Below are positions 34,348 to 43,538 of a stretch of DNA of 64,000 nt, piece by piece (position 1 is the stretch's first letter; each line of letters begins with the position of its first letter). Source of the DNA: Methylorubrum thiocyanatum. GTDB taxonomy: Bacteria; Pseudomonadota; Alphaproteobacteria; Rhizobiales; Beijerinckiaceae. The translations under genes and the position numbers were made by a program. Location: positions 1 through 64,000 of the forward strand of contig JACJIB010000004.1 of the NCBI GenBank assembly GCA_014138645.1, written 5' to 3'. The notes under the pieces are model-generated. The model made no database searches. It was not told the DNA's origin and was given only the letters and a program-made list of their open reading frames with translations.

Positions 34348-34908
34348 TCAGTCGAGTTCTCGTGCCGCGCGCTCCAGCGCGCCCAGCAGCGGTTCGACCT
34401 GCCCCTGGCTCAGATCGTGGAAGCCGAGGGTCCGGCCCATCACGATGCCGAGCAGCGCGAAGAACAACGCCGCGCCGACGCCCGACGGCCCTTTCGCCGC
34501 ATCGAATCGCGCCAGCCGCTCGGCCACGAAGGCACGATAATCGGCGAGCGCCTCCGGATTCTCGGCCGAGGCCAGGAGCAGGGCGCGGGTGAACTCGTCC
34601 TCCTCGCAATAACTGCGGCGCAGGTGCTCGATCATGCCGAGTGCCAGCCCCGCAGGCCCCGGCGGATGCTCCGCCTCGCAGGCGGCGATCCCGCTGCGCA
34701 GCTCCGCAAGCTTGCGGGCGACGAGGGCGAGGATCAGCGCGTCCTTCGAAGCGTAATGGTGCAGCACGCCGCCCTTGCTCAGACCCGCCTGTGCCGCCAC
34801 CGCGTCGATGGTCAGCGCCCGCCCGCCGCCCCGGCGCAGCACCGCGCCCGCCGCGTCGAGAATCACTCCCGCACGGTCATCGCGCCGGCTGCGCGTCCTC
34901 TGCGACAT
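34348..34908 (-). CDS. TetR-family repressor of the RND efflux operon
   Basis: A 186-residue regulator with a TetR helix-turn-helix at residues 12-60 (GVILDAAGAVLRRGGGRALT, AQAGLSKGGVLHHYASKDAL). The C-terminal domain binds an unknown small molecule. It is divergent from the efflux operon, the standard layout of a local repressor. A dyad ACCGTC-TG-GACGGT lies between them at 35030-35043. It probably represses the pump and itself until an exported compound binds. Length and motifs are complete. Confidence 0.92.
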   Translation of the reverse strand: MSQRTRSRRDDRAGVILDAAGAVLRRGGGRALTIDAVAAQAGLSKGGVLHHYASKDALILALVARKLAELRSGIAACEAEHPPGPAGLALGMIEHLRRSYCEEDEFTRALLLASAENPEALADYRAFVAERLARFDAAKGPSGVGAALFFALLGIVMGRTLGFHDLSQGQVEPLLGALERAARELD

Positions 34909-35029
34909 GGTCGCCCCTGCTCCCTCACGCCGTCCAGGGCACCATAACCGGCACCTCGCCCTAAATCACTGCCATACATCGGCTTTCCGGCGGGACCGGA
35001 AAGGTCTTCCGAGGCAGGCGAGCTTAAAA

Positions 35030-35043
35030 ACCGTCTGGACGGT
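35030..35043. promoter_or_regulatory. Probable TetR operator
   Basis: A perfect dyad, ACCGTC-TG-GACGGT, extended on the right by CGGTA, in the space between the divergent tetR and efflux genes (about 90 bases before the adaptor start). An ACCG...CGGT palindrome is typical of AcrR/TetR-type operators. An AT-rich AGCTTAAAAA precedes it and may be part of a promoter. Confidence 0.55.
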
Positions 35044-35133
35044 CGGTACGATAGGCGATAAGCCTGCACGGCGAAAGCCACCCGGCCGGAATACGGCCGC
35101 ACGCCTCGTCCCCGCCGCCCGGAAACTCGGCCG

Positions 35134-36300
35134 ATGTCCCCAGGGCTCCGCTCCGTCCTCGCCGCCACGGTCGTCCTCTCGGCTCTCGTCGCGCCTGTCC
35201 TCGCGCGCGCGGCGCAGCCGGGGGAGGCACCGGCCGCGCCCGCCGTTCCGGAGGCGGAAGACCCCTCTCTCGTGCTGGTGCGGGTGGTGAAGGCGACGAA
35301 GGGGCCCGTCACCTCGGACGTGGTGCTCACCGGCGACATCCAGGCCCAGGCCCAGACCAACGTCGCCTTCCGCACCAACGGCAAGGTCGCCGAACGCCGG
35401 GTCGAGGTCGGCGATCACGTCGGCGCCGATCAGGTGCTCGCGGTGCTGGAGCCGCTGACCCAGCGGGCCAATCTCGACAATGCCCGCGCCGCCCTGGTCT
35501 CGGCGGAGGCGCAGCTCACCCAGGCCAAGGTGACCTTCGAGCGGCAGAAGCAGCTCATCAGCGGCGGCTATACCACGCGGCCCTCCTACGACAACGCCGA
35601 GCAGCAATTGCGCACCTCCCAGGCCGCAGTCGATTCGGCCAGGGCGGCGCTCGGCACCGCCGAGGAGCAGCTCTCCTACACCGAGCTGCGCGCGGGCGTG
35701 CCCGGCATCGTCATGAGCCGCACCTTCGAGGTGGGGCAGGTGGTGCAGGCGGGCCAGGCGGTCATGGTGCTGGCCCAGGACGGACCGCGCGACGCGGTGT
35801 TCAACGTCTACGAGGCGCTCACCGCCCATCCGCCCGGCGACAAGACGATCCACATCACGCTCCAATCCGATCCCGCCGTGGCGGCGACGGGCCATGTCCG
35901 CGAGATCTCGCCGACGGTGGATGCGGCGAGCGGCACGGTGCGGGTCAAGGTCGGGCTGGAGCGGACGCCGCCCGCGATGTCGCTCGGCGCCGTGGTGATC
36001 GGCCGGGGCCGCTTCGCCTCGCGCGAGGCGGTGGTGCTGCCCTGGTCGGCGCTCTACCGCTACGACGACCGCCCGGCGGTGTGGATCTACGACAGCGCCG
36101 CGCGAACGGTCTCGGTCCGCCGCATCGAGATCGACCGCTACGGCTTCGACGACATCGTGCTGAAGGCCGGCGTCGAGCCCGGCGAGACGGTGGTGACCGC
36201 CGGCATCCAGTTCCTGCGTCCCGGCCAGCGCGTGGCGCTGGCGGCGCAGGACGCCGGCCGGGCCCCCACGCAATCCGCGGCGGGGGAGGGCGGACGATGA
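35134..36300 (+). CDS. RND efflux periplasmic adaptor (first)
   Basis: A 388-residue HlyD/AcrA-type membrane-fusion protein linking the RND pump to an outer membrane channel. It has an N-terminal signal (VLAATVVLSALVAPVLARA), a lipoyl-like half (DIQAQAQTNVAFRTNGKVAERRVEVGDHV), a coiled-coil hairpin (residues about 105-175) and the returning lipoyl half (ELRAGVPGIVMSRTFEVGQVV), then beta-barrel and membrane-proximal domains. It has no lipobox, unlike the second adaptor. Its stop overlaps the next gene's start by ATGA. Substrates are unknown. Confidence 0.92.
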   Translation: MSPGLRSVLAATVVLSALVAPVLARAAQPGEAPAAPAVPEAEDPSLVLVRVVKATKGPVTSDVVLTGDIQAQAQTNVAFRTNGKVAERRVEVGDHVGADQVLAVLEPLTQRANLDNARAALVSAEAQLTQAKVTFERQKQLISGGYTTRPSYDNAEQQLRTSQAAVDSARAALGTAEEQLSYTELRAGVPGIVMSRTFEVGQVVQAGQAVMVLAQDGPRDAVFNVYEALTAHPPGDKTIHITLQSDPAVAATGHVREISPTVDAASGTVRVKVGLERTPPAMSLGAVVIGRGRFASREAVVLPWSALYRYDDRPAVWIYDSAARTVSVRRIEIDRYGFDDIVLKAGVEPGETVVTAGIQFLRPGQRVALAAQDAGRAPTQSAAGEGGR

Positions 36301-37439
36301 GGCCGACGATGAGGCGGGTGCTTCGTGTCTGCGCCGTCGTTGCCGGCGCCGGTTCGCTCGCGGCCTGCCAGCCGTCGCAGGAGACGCCCGCGCCGCCGCC
36401 GGTGCGGCCGGTCCTGACCACCCTGGCGCAGCCCACCGACAGCGAGATCTTCGGCCCCTTCGCCGGCACGGTCGAGCCGCGCTACCAGTCGCAGCTCGGC
36501 TTCCAGATCGGCGGACGGGTGGTGGCGCGCGACGTCACCGTCGGCGACGTCGTGAAGAAGGGCGATCGCCTCGCCGCCCTCGATCCGATCGTGTCGCGGT
36601 TCGATCTCAGCCGCGCCGAGGCGGAACTCGCCGATGCCAAGGCCCAGGCCGAGAACGCGACGGCCACCGAGGCGCGCACGAGGCGGCTGATGGAGGGCGG
36701 CAACGTCACCCAGGCCCAGCTCGACGCGGCAGTGGCCCGGCGCGACACCGCCCAGGCCCGCCTCGCCCAGGCCGGGGCCAGCCTGCAGAAGGCCCGCGAC
36801 CAGATCGGCTACACCGAGCTGCACGCCGATTTCGACGGGGTCGTCACCCAGCGCCTGGCCGAGATCGGGCAGGTGGTGAGTCCGGGGCAGGGGATCGTGG
36901 CGCTGGCCCGGCCCGAGACCCGCGAGGCGGTGGTCGACATCCCCGAGACCCTGGCCGGCGCCATGCCCAAGGACGGGCTGTTCACCGTCGTGCTCCAGAG
37001 CGCACCGGAGATCACCGCCCGCGGCCGGGTGCGCGAGGTCGCGCCCTTCGCCGAATCGGGCACCCGCACCCGGCGCGTCCGCCTCACCCTGGAGGAGCCG
37101 GGCCCCGCCTTCCGGCTCGGCGCCACCATCACCGTCGCGCTGGAGCGGCACACCGAGCGCCGCTTCGTCCTGCCCGCCACCGCGCTCCTCGATGCGGACG
37201 GGCGCCGCTCGGTCTGGATCGTGCCGGAGGCCGCTCAGCCGGGGGACGCGGAGGCGGGCGAGCGGCAGGTTGAGCGGCACGTCGCGCGCCGGGAGGTCAC
37301 CCTCGACGGGGACGGGCCGGACCGGCACGGGCGCATCGCGGTGCGCACGGGGCTGAAACCCGGCGAGCGGGTGGTCGTGGCGGGCGTCCACTCCCTGCGC
37401 GACGGCCAGGCCGTCCGTCTGGCCGACGACCGGAACTGA
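36297..37439 (+). CDS. RND efflux periplasmic adaptor (second), lipoprotein
   Basis: A 380-residue membrane-fusion protein with a lipoprotein signal ending in LAAC (residue 22 is the Cys). Domains follow the adaptor pattern: GTVEPRYQSQLGFQIGGRVV, the coiled-coil segment (residues 105-165), DFDGVVTQRLAEIGQVV, and a beta-barrel with RVREVAPFAESGTRTRRVRL. The start ATG at 36297 overlaps the first adaptor's stop by four bases. Two different adaptors in series before one pump gene suggests a heteromeric periplasmic channel, as in some bacterial RND systems. Confidence 0.92.
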   Translation: MRPTMRRVLRVCAVVAGAGSLAACQPSQETPAPPPVRPVLTTLAQPTDSEIFGPFAGTVEPRYQSQLGFQIGGRVVARDVTVGDVVKKGDRLAALDPIVSRFDLSRAEAELADAKAQAENATATEARTRRLMEGGNVTQAQLDAAVARRDTAQARLAQAGASLQKARDQIGYTELHADFDGVVTQRLAEIGQVVSPGQGIVALARPETREAVVDIPETLAGAMPKDGLFTVVLQSAPEITARGRVREVAPFAESGTRTRRVRLTLEEPGPAFRLGATITVALERHTERRFVLPATALLDADGRRSVWIVPEAAQPGDAEAGERQVERHVARREVTLDGDGPDRHGRIAVRTGLKPGERVVVAGVHSLRDGQAVRLADDRN

Positions 37440-37478
37440 GCCGGAAACCGGCAAGACAAGCTGCAAGGGTTTTCGCGC

Positions 37479-40400
37479 GTGAAGGACTTCAACCTCTCCG
37501 ACTGGGCGCTCGGCCACCGTTCGCTGGTCTGGTTCCTGATGCTCGTCTGCCTGGTGGCCGGCGTGATGGCCTATTCCCGGCTCGGCCGCGAGGAGGATCC
37601 GCCCTTCGCCATCAAGACCATGGTGGTGCAGGCGAGCTGGCCCGGCGCCACGATCAAGGACACCCTCGATCAGGTCACCGACCGGATCGAGAAGGAACTC
37701 CAGCAGATCAACGCGCTCGATTACGTGCGCAGCTACACCACGCCGGGGCAGGCGACGGTCTTCGTGCAGTTCCGCGACACCACGAAGAAGGAGGAGATCC
37801 AGCCCGCCTTCTATCAGGTGCGAAAGCGGCTCGGCGACATCCAGCACACCTTTCCGCAAGGGGTGCAGGGCCCGAACTTCAACGACGAGTTCGGCGACGT
37901 CTACGGCAACGTCTACGCCTTCACCGCCGACGGCCTGACCCACCGGCAATTGCGCGATTACGTCGAGGGCGTGCGCACCGAGGTGCTCAAGGTGCCCAAT
38001 ATCGGCAAGACCCTGCTGATGGGGGTGCAGGGCGAGACGATCTATCTCGACTTCTCGACCCGCAAACTCGCGGGCTACGGCATCGACCTCCAGGCGCTGA
38101 TCAAGGCGCTGCAATCGCAGAACGCGGTGGCCGCCTCCGGCGTGGTCCAGGCGGGCCCGGAACGGGTGTCGTTGCGGGTGAGCGGGCAGTTCACGTCCGA
38201 AGACTCGCTGCGCAACGTCAACCTGCGCTTCAACGACCGCTTCTTCCGCCTCGCCGACGTCGCCGAGATCTCCCGCGGCTACGAGGATCCGCCGGCCGCC
38301 CTGTTCCGCGTCGACGGCCAGCCGGCGATCGGGCTCGCCATCGCCATGCGCCCCAATGCCAACCTCCTGAAGTTCGGCGAGGATCTGAAGGAACGCATGC
38401 ACGTCATCGAAGGCAAGCTGCCCATCGGCGTCGGCATCCACCTCGTCTCGGACCAGCCCAAGATCGTCGAGGAGGCGGTCGGCGGCTTCACCAAGGCACT
38501 GGTCGAGGCCGTCGTCATCGTGCTGGTGGTGAGCTTCGTCAGCCTGGGCCTGCGCGCCGGGCTCGTCGTCGCGGTCTCGATCCCGCTCGTGCTCGCCATC
38601 GTCTTCGTGGTCATGCAGATCATGGGCGTGACGCTGCAGCGCATCTCGCTCGGCGCGCTCATCATCGCGCTCGGCCTGCTGGTGGACGACGCGATGATCA
38701 CCGTCGAGATGATGGTGGCCCGCCTCGAACTCGGCGACAACCTGAAGAAGGCGGCGACCTTCGCCTATACCTCCACCGCCTTCCCGATGCTCACCGGCAC
38801 CCTGGTGACGGTGGCGGGCTTCCTGCCGATCGGCTTCAACGGCTCGTCGGCGGGCGAGTACACCTACTCGCTGTTCGTGGTGATCGCCGCCTCACTGCTG
38901 GTCTCCTGGGTGGTCGCGGTGCTGTTCGCGCCGCTTCTCGGCGTCACCATCCTGCCCAAGACCATGAAGCACCATTCGGAGAAGCAGGGCCTGTTCACCC
39001 GCGCCTTCATGGCGACCTTGCGCGTCGCGATGCGGCTGCGCTGGATCACGGTGATCGCCTGCGTGGTCCTGATGGGACTGGCGGTGGTCGGGATGGGCCA
39101 CGTGCAGCAGCAGTTCTTCCCGTCCTCCGACCGCTCGGAGGTGCTCGTCGACCTGACCCTGCCGCAGAACGCGACCATCGCCGAGACGCGGGTGCAGATG
39201 GACCGCTTCGAGGCGAACCTGAAGGACGACCCCGATATCGAGCGCTGGTCCTCCTATGTCGGCCAGGGCGCAGTGCGCTTCTACCTGCCGCTCGACCAGC
39301 AACTCGCCAACGCCTTCTTCGGGCAGGTCGTGATCGTCACGAAGTCCCTGGAGGTGCGCGACGCGGTAATCAAGCGCCTGCAGCGGATCGGCCGGCGCGA
39401 CTTCGTCGGCACCGATGTGCTGGTGCAGCCGCTCAACCTCGGCCCACCGGTCGGGCGTCCGATCCAGTACCGCCTCTCCGGACCGGACGTGCAGGAGGTG
39501 CGCCGCCTCGCGCTCACCCTCGCCGACGTGGTTGCCACCGACAGGCGGCTGGCGGTGCCCACCTTCGACTGGAACGAGCCCGGCAAGGTGCTGCGGGTCG
39601 AGATCCTTCAGGACAAGGCGCGCCAGCTCGGCGTCACCAGCCAGGACATCGCCGGCATCCTCAACGGCATCGTCGGCGGTCAGGCGATCACGCAGGTGCG
39701 CGATTCGATCTACCTCGTGAACGTGGTCGGCCGGGCCCGCACCGTCGAGCGCACCTCGCTCGACACGCTCCAGAGTCTCCAGGTCGCCCTCTCCAACGGC
39801 TCGGTCGTGCCGATCCTGGCATTTGCCAAGATCGACTACGACCTCGAGCAGCCGATCGTCTGGCGCCGTGACCGGGTGCCGACGGTGACCGTGCGCGCCA
39901 CCATCAACGACGCGACCCAGCCGCCGACCGTCGTCGCCGCGCTCCAGCCCGCCATCGACGCCTACATCAAGGCGCTGCCGGAGGGCTACACGCTGGCGAC
40001 CGGCGGCGCGGTCGAGGAGGCCGGCAAGGGCCAGGGGCCGATCGCCGCCGTGGTGCCGGTGATGCTGCTGGCCATGGCCTTCTTCCTGATGATCCAGCTC
40101 CAGAGCTTCCAGAAGCTCTTTCTGGTGTTCTCAGTCGCGCCCCTCGGCCTGATCGGCGTGGTGCCGGCCCTGCTGCTCTTCGACAAGCCGATGGGATTCG
40201 TGGCGATCCTCGGCATCCTGGCGCTGATCGGCATCATCGTGCGCAACGCCGTGATTCTGGTGAGCCAGATCGAGGAATGCGAGGCCGAGGGGTTGAGCCC
40301 CTGGGACGCCGTCGTGGAAGCCACCCGCCACCGCATGCGGCCGATCCTGCTCACCGCCGCGGCGGCGAGCCTCGGCCTGATCCCGATCGCCCGCGAGGTG

Positions 40401-40550
40401 TTCTGGGGCCCGATGGCCTATGCGATGATCGGCGGCATCCTGGCGGCGACCGCCCTGACGCTGCTGTTCCTGCCGGCCCTCTATGTCGGCTGGTACCGGA
40501 TCAAGCCGCCGCCGCGCGGCACCGCGCCGCGCCCGGCCGCCGGCCACTGA
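37479..40550 (+). CDS. RND efflux pump permease
   Basis: A 1023-residue AcrB/HAE1-type proton-driven transporter. It shows the N-terminal helix (SLVWFLMLVCLVAGVMAY), large periplasmic loops, and helix 4 with the proton-relay aspartates in ALIIALGLLVDDAMITVEM. The C-terminal half repeats the design (PLGLIGVVPALLLFDKPMG, GIIVRNAVILVSQIEECEAEG). Start is GTG at 37479, 39 bases after the second adaptor. No outer membrane factor gene follows, so a shared TolC-type channel is expected. Twelve helices in the inner membrane are expected. Exported compounds unknown. Confidence 0.95.
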   Translation: MKDFNLSDWALGHRSLVWFLMLVCLVAGVMAYSRLGREEDPPFAIKTMVVQASWPGATIKDTLDQVTDRIEKELQQINALDYVRSYTTPGQATVFVQFRDTTKKEEIQPAFYQVRKRLGDIQHTFPQGVQGPNFNDEFGDVYGNVYAFTADGLTHRQLRDYVEGVRTEVLKVPNIGKTLLMGVQGETIYLDFSTRKLAGYGIDLQALIKALQSQNAVAASGVVQAGPERVSLRVSGQFTSEDSLRNVNLRFNDRFFRLADVAEISRGYEDPPAALFRVDGQPAIGLAIAMRPNANLLKFGEDLKERMHVIEGKLPIGVGIHLVSDQPKIVEEAVGGFTKALVEAVVIVLVVSFVSLGLRAGLVVAVSIPLVLAIVFVVMQIMGVTLQRISLGALIIALGLLVDDAMITVEMMVARLELGDNLKKAATFAYTSTAFPMLTGTLVTVAGFLPIGFNGSSAGEYTYSLFVVIAASLLVSWVVAVLFAPLLGVTILPKTMKHHSEKQGLFTRAFMATLRVAMRLRWITVIACVVLMGLAVVGMGHVQQQFFPSSDRSEVLVDLTLPQNATIAETRVQMDRFEANLKDDPDIERWSSYVGQGAVRFYLPLDQQLANAFFGQVVIVTKSLEVRDAVIKRLQRIGRRDFVGTDVLVQPLNLGPPVGRPIQYRLSGPDVQEVRRLALTLADVVATDRRLAVPTFDWNEPGKVLRVEILQDKARQLGVTSQDIAGILNGIVGGQAITQVRDSIYLVNVVGRARTVERTSLDTLQSLQVALSNGSVVPILAFAKIDYDLEQPIVWRRDRVPTVTVRATINDATQPPTVVAALQPAIDAYIKALPEGYTLATGGAVEEAGKGQGPIAAVVPVMLLAMAFFLMIQLQSFQKLFLVFSVAPLGLIGVVPALLLFDKPMGFVAILGILALIGIIVRNAVILVSQIEECEAEGLSPWDAVVEATRHRMRPILLTAAAASLGLIPIAREVFWGPMAYAMIGGILAATALTLLFLPALYVGWYRIKPPPRGTAPRPAAGH

Positions 40551-40881
40551 GCGGCCGGTTACAGCGCCCGCAGGCGGGTGCGGCGGACGCGCACGGCGCA
40601 TCCGCCACGCTCGCGATCCGCGTTCGTGAACAGACGACGAAGAGAATCGCCGAATGCCCTATGATGGTTTTCCGACCATCGGAGGAGGCGGATTCGGTGA
40701 TCCCACCTGACCTATTATGCAGTTCGCGCGGGGATTCGCGTCCAGTACGCGCGTAAATGTACAATCTCTGCTCTGGTTGCATGGCGGGCCTGTGCGACCC
40801 TCCGCGACGCCAAATTCTCTTTGCGGATGTCAACCCATCCGCTAGGCACGTGCCGAACGCCGCGGCAAGGCGGCGGCCTCG
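40551..40881. other. Intergenic region upstream of the MFS-cyo operon
   Basis: About 330 bases between the RND operon and the MFS gene. It must hold the promoter for the transporter and oxidase operon. One dyad, GATGGT and ACCATC (40663-40680, 6-base spacer), is a weak operator or hairpin candidate. No coding sequence is convincing. Confidence 0.5.
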
Positions 40882-42246
40882 ATGTACCTTCAGGCGAGCC
40901 GGCTGCCCGCGATGACCACCGACCACGCCACGGCCAATTCCCACCCGCTCGAGCGCGACGCGCAGGTGGCCATGAGCCACCACGACGTCAGCCCCAACGA
41001 CATCGCGCTCGGCGTGGTGATCGGGCGGGCCTCGGAATATTTCGACTTCTTCGTGTTCGGCATCGCCTCGGTGCTGGTGTTCCCGAAGGTGTTCTTCCCC
41101 TTCGCCGACCCGCTCAAGGGGACGCTCTACTCGTTCGCCATCTTCGCGCTCGCCTTCGTCGCCCGCCCGATCGGGTCGATCTTCTTCATGTGGGTCCACA
41201 AGCGGCACGGTCGCGGGGTGAAGCTCACCGCCGCCCTGTTCCTGCTCGGCGGCTCGACCGCGGCGATCAGCTTCCTGCCGAGCTACAACTCGATCGGCGC
41301 CGTCGCCATCGAGTTGCTCGCGGCGCTGCGCGTCGCGCAGGGCTTCGCGCTGGGCGGCGCCTGGGACGGCATGGCCTCGCTGCTCGCGCTCAACGCGCCG
41401 CGGGAGCGCCGCGGCTGGTATGCGATGATCCCGCAGCTCGGCGCGCCGATCGGCTTCATGGTGGCGAGCGCCCTGTTCGCCTTCTTCGTCGTCAACCTCA
41501 CCGAGGCCGACTTCACCGATTGGGGCTGGCGCTTCCCGTTCTTCTGCGCCTTCACCATCAACGTGGTGGCCCTGTTCGCCCGCCTGCGCCTCGTCGCGAC
41601 GCCGGAATTCACCCGGCTGCTCGACAAGGGCCGGCTGGAGCCCGTGAGCGTCGTCGACCTCGCCCGCCACCACGCCCTCGACGTGTGGATCGGCGCCTTC
41701 GTGCCGCTGGCGAGCTTTGCCCTGTTCCACCTCGTGACGATCTTCCCGATCGCGTGGCTCGCCCTGTCGAGCGAGCGCTCCGCCGGCGACTTCCTCATGG
41801 TGCAGTTCTCCGGCGCCCTGATCTGCGCCGGCGCGGTCGCCGCCTCCGGCCTGATCGCCGACCAGATCGGACGCCGCAACGTGCTGCTCATCAGCGCCGG
41901 GCTGATCGCCGTCTTCGCCTGCGGCAGCATCCTGGCGCCGCTGATCTTCGGCGAGAACGCCATCGGTCAGACGATCTACGTCAATATCGGCTTCATGCTG
42001 CTCGGCCTGTCCTACGGCCAGACCGCCGGCGCGGTGACGTCCCGGCTCGGGGCGCGCTACCGCTACACCGGCGCGGCGCTCACCTCCGACCTCGCCTGGC
42101 TGTTCGGCGCCGGGTTCGCCCCCCTCGTGGTGCTGTACCTCTCGACCGAATACGGCCTCGCCATGGTCGGCGTGTACCTGCTGTCCGGCGCGCTGGCGAC
42201 GCTGCTCGCCCTCGCGCTCGACCGCTCCGAGATGCGCCAGATGTGA
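40882..42246 (+). CDS. MFS transporter (metabolite:H+ symporter type)
   Basis: A 454-residue membrane protein with twelve predicted helices, in the metabolite:proton symporter branch of MFS. Seen are the N-terminal EYFDFFVFGIASVLVFPKVFF, the loop motif PIGSIFFMWVHKRHGRG near residue 110, ALRVAQGFALGGAWDGMASL and the mid-protein loop IADQIGRRNVLL. A shorter start at 40912 (MTTDHATANSH) is possible. The stop overlaps a possible ATG of cyoA; such transporters often head cyo operons in alphaproteobacteria. The substrate, perhaps an organic acid, is not known. Confidence 0.85.
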   Translation: MYLQASRLPAMTTDHATANSHPLERDAQVAMSHHDVSPNDIALGVVIGRASEYFDFFVFGIASVLVFPKVFFPFADPLKGTLYSFAIFALAFVARPIGSIFFMWVHKRHGRGVKLTAALFLLGGSTAAISFLPSYNSIGAVAIELLAALRVAQGFALGGAWDGMASLLALNAPRERRGWYAMIPQLGAPIGFMVASALFAFFVVNLTEADFTDWGWRFPFFCAFTINVVALFARLRLVATPEFTRLLDKGRLEPVSVVDLARHHALDVWIGAFVPLASFALFHLVTIFPIAWLALSSERSAGDFLMVQFSGALICAGAVAASGLIADQIGRRNVLLISAGLIAVFACGSILAPLIFGENAIGQTIYVNIGFMLLGLSYGQTAGAVTSRLGARYRYTGAALTSDLAWLFGAGFAPLVVLYLSTEYGLAMVGVYLLSGALATLLALALDRSEMRQM

Positions 42247-42356
42247 TGTTTTCCTTTCGCCGGCGGGCCAAGCCCGCCGACGGAAGCCGAACCGTATCGT
42301 TGCCGTGCGGGCCAGAGACCCGCGCGGCCCTTGCGATGGAACGAAGATTCGTGGCC

Positions 42357-43499
42357 ATGACCGCCGACCGTTCATTGAGAGCCCGTGCCGGGGCCGGCTC
42401 CGCGCGCCGGATCCTGCGGAGCCTTGTCCTGCTGCCGCTGTTCGGCCTTCTCGCCGGCTGCAACCTCGTGGTGATGCAGCCCTCCGGCGACATCGCCATG
42501 CAGCAGCGCAACCTCGTCCTCGCCTCGACGGGCCTGATGCTGCTCATCATCGTTCCGGTGATCGTGCTGACCCTGCTGTTCGCGTGGCGCTACCGCGCCT
42601 CGAACACCGCGGCCCGCCACGATCCCGACTGGGACCACTCGACCGGGCTCGAGGTGGTGATCTGGACCGCGCCGCTGATGATCATCATCGCGCTGGGTGC
42701 GCTGACCTGGATCAGCACCCACACCCTCGACCCGTTCCGGCCGCTCTCGCGCATCGAGCCCGGCAAGCCGGTCGCGGCGAATGTGAAGCCGCTGGAGGTG
42801 CAGGTCGTCGCCCTCGATTGGAAGTGGCTGTTCTTCTACCCCGAATACAACGTCGCCACCGTCAACGAGCTGGCCGCGCCGGTGAACCGGCCGATCCAGT
42901 TCAAGATCACCGCTTCCTCGGTGATGAACGCCTTCTACGTCCCCGCGCTCGCCGGCATGATCTACGCCATGCCGGGCATGCAGACGCAGCTCCACGCCGT
43001 GATCAACAAGGCCGGCGAGTATGAGGGCCTGTCCTCGCACTACAGCGGCAGCGGCTTCTCGCGCATGACGTTCAAGTTCCACGGGCTTGAGGGCGACGGC
43101 TTCGACCAGTGGGTTGCCAAAGTGAAGCAGCAGGGTTCGGACCTGACCCGCGATGCTTATCTTGAACTCGAGCGCCCGAGCGAGCGGGTGCCCGTCACCT
43201 ACTATTCCTCGTTCGCCGACGGGCTCTTCGACAAGATCGTCGGCATGTGCGCCGTGCCCGGCAAGATGTGCATGCACGAGATGATGGCCATCGACGCCAA
43301 GGGCGGCGCCGGCAAGGAGAGCCGCGAGAACGCCGAGCGGCTCCAGTACGACAACCGCCACACGCAGCGCGGCGACGAGCCGCCGGGCGCGACGACGCCC
43401 GCCTCGCACCGCGCGCCCAAGAGCGAGTCGCCCGACGCCGACAAGACCCACGAGGGGAGTGGCCAAGGCCACTCCGCTCCCGACCAGACCAACAACTGA
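42357..43499 (+). CDS. cyoA: Cytochrome o ubiquinol oxidase subunit II
   Basis: A lipoprotein-anchored subunit II of the haem-copper quinol oxidase, about 380 residues. The signal ends in LLAGCN, with Cys as lipid-attachment site. Two membrane helices follow (LVLASTGLMLLIIVPVIVL; LEVVIWTAPLMIIIALGALT). The cupredoxin domain begins at LEVQVVALDWKWLFFYPEY and lacks the CuA ligands, as expected for a quinol rather than cytochrome oxidase (GLSSHYSGSGFSRMTFKF). The long C-terminal tail is hydrophilic. Start 42357 was chosen just before the signal; ATG 42336 and 42246 are in frame and possible. Confidence 0.93.
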   Translation: MTADRSLRARAGAGSARRILRSLVLLPLFGLLAGCNLVVMQPSGDIAMQQRNLVLASTGLMLLIIVPVIVLTLLFAWRYRASNTAARHDPDWDHSTGLEVVIWTAPLMIIIALGALTWISTHTLDPFRPLSRIEPGKPVAANVKPLEVQVVALDWKWLFFYPEYNVATVNELAAPVNRPIQFKITASSVMNAFYVPALAGMIYAMPGMQTQLHAVINKAGEYEGLSSHYSGSGFSRMTFKFHGLEGDGFDQWVAKVKQQGSDLTRDAYLELERPSERVPVTYYSSFADGLFDKIVGMCAVPGKMCMHEMMAIDAKGGAGKESRENAERLQYDNRHTQRGDEPPGATTPASHRAPKSESPDADKTHEGSGQGHSAPDQTNN

Positions 43500-43538
43500 T
43501 CCGTCGCCGCCTCAGGATTCACGGACGAGCCTCATTCC

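Noticed and set aside
36138-38441. A 767-codon open frame antisense to the RND genes
   Set aside because: Composition is His/Asp/Arg-rich and mirrors the codons of the real adaptor and pump genes, which carry clear family motifs.
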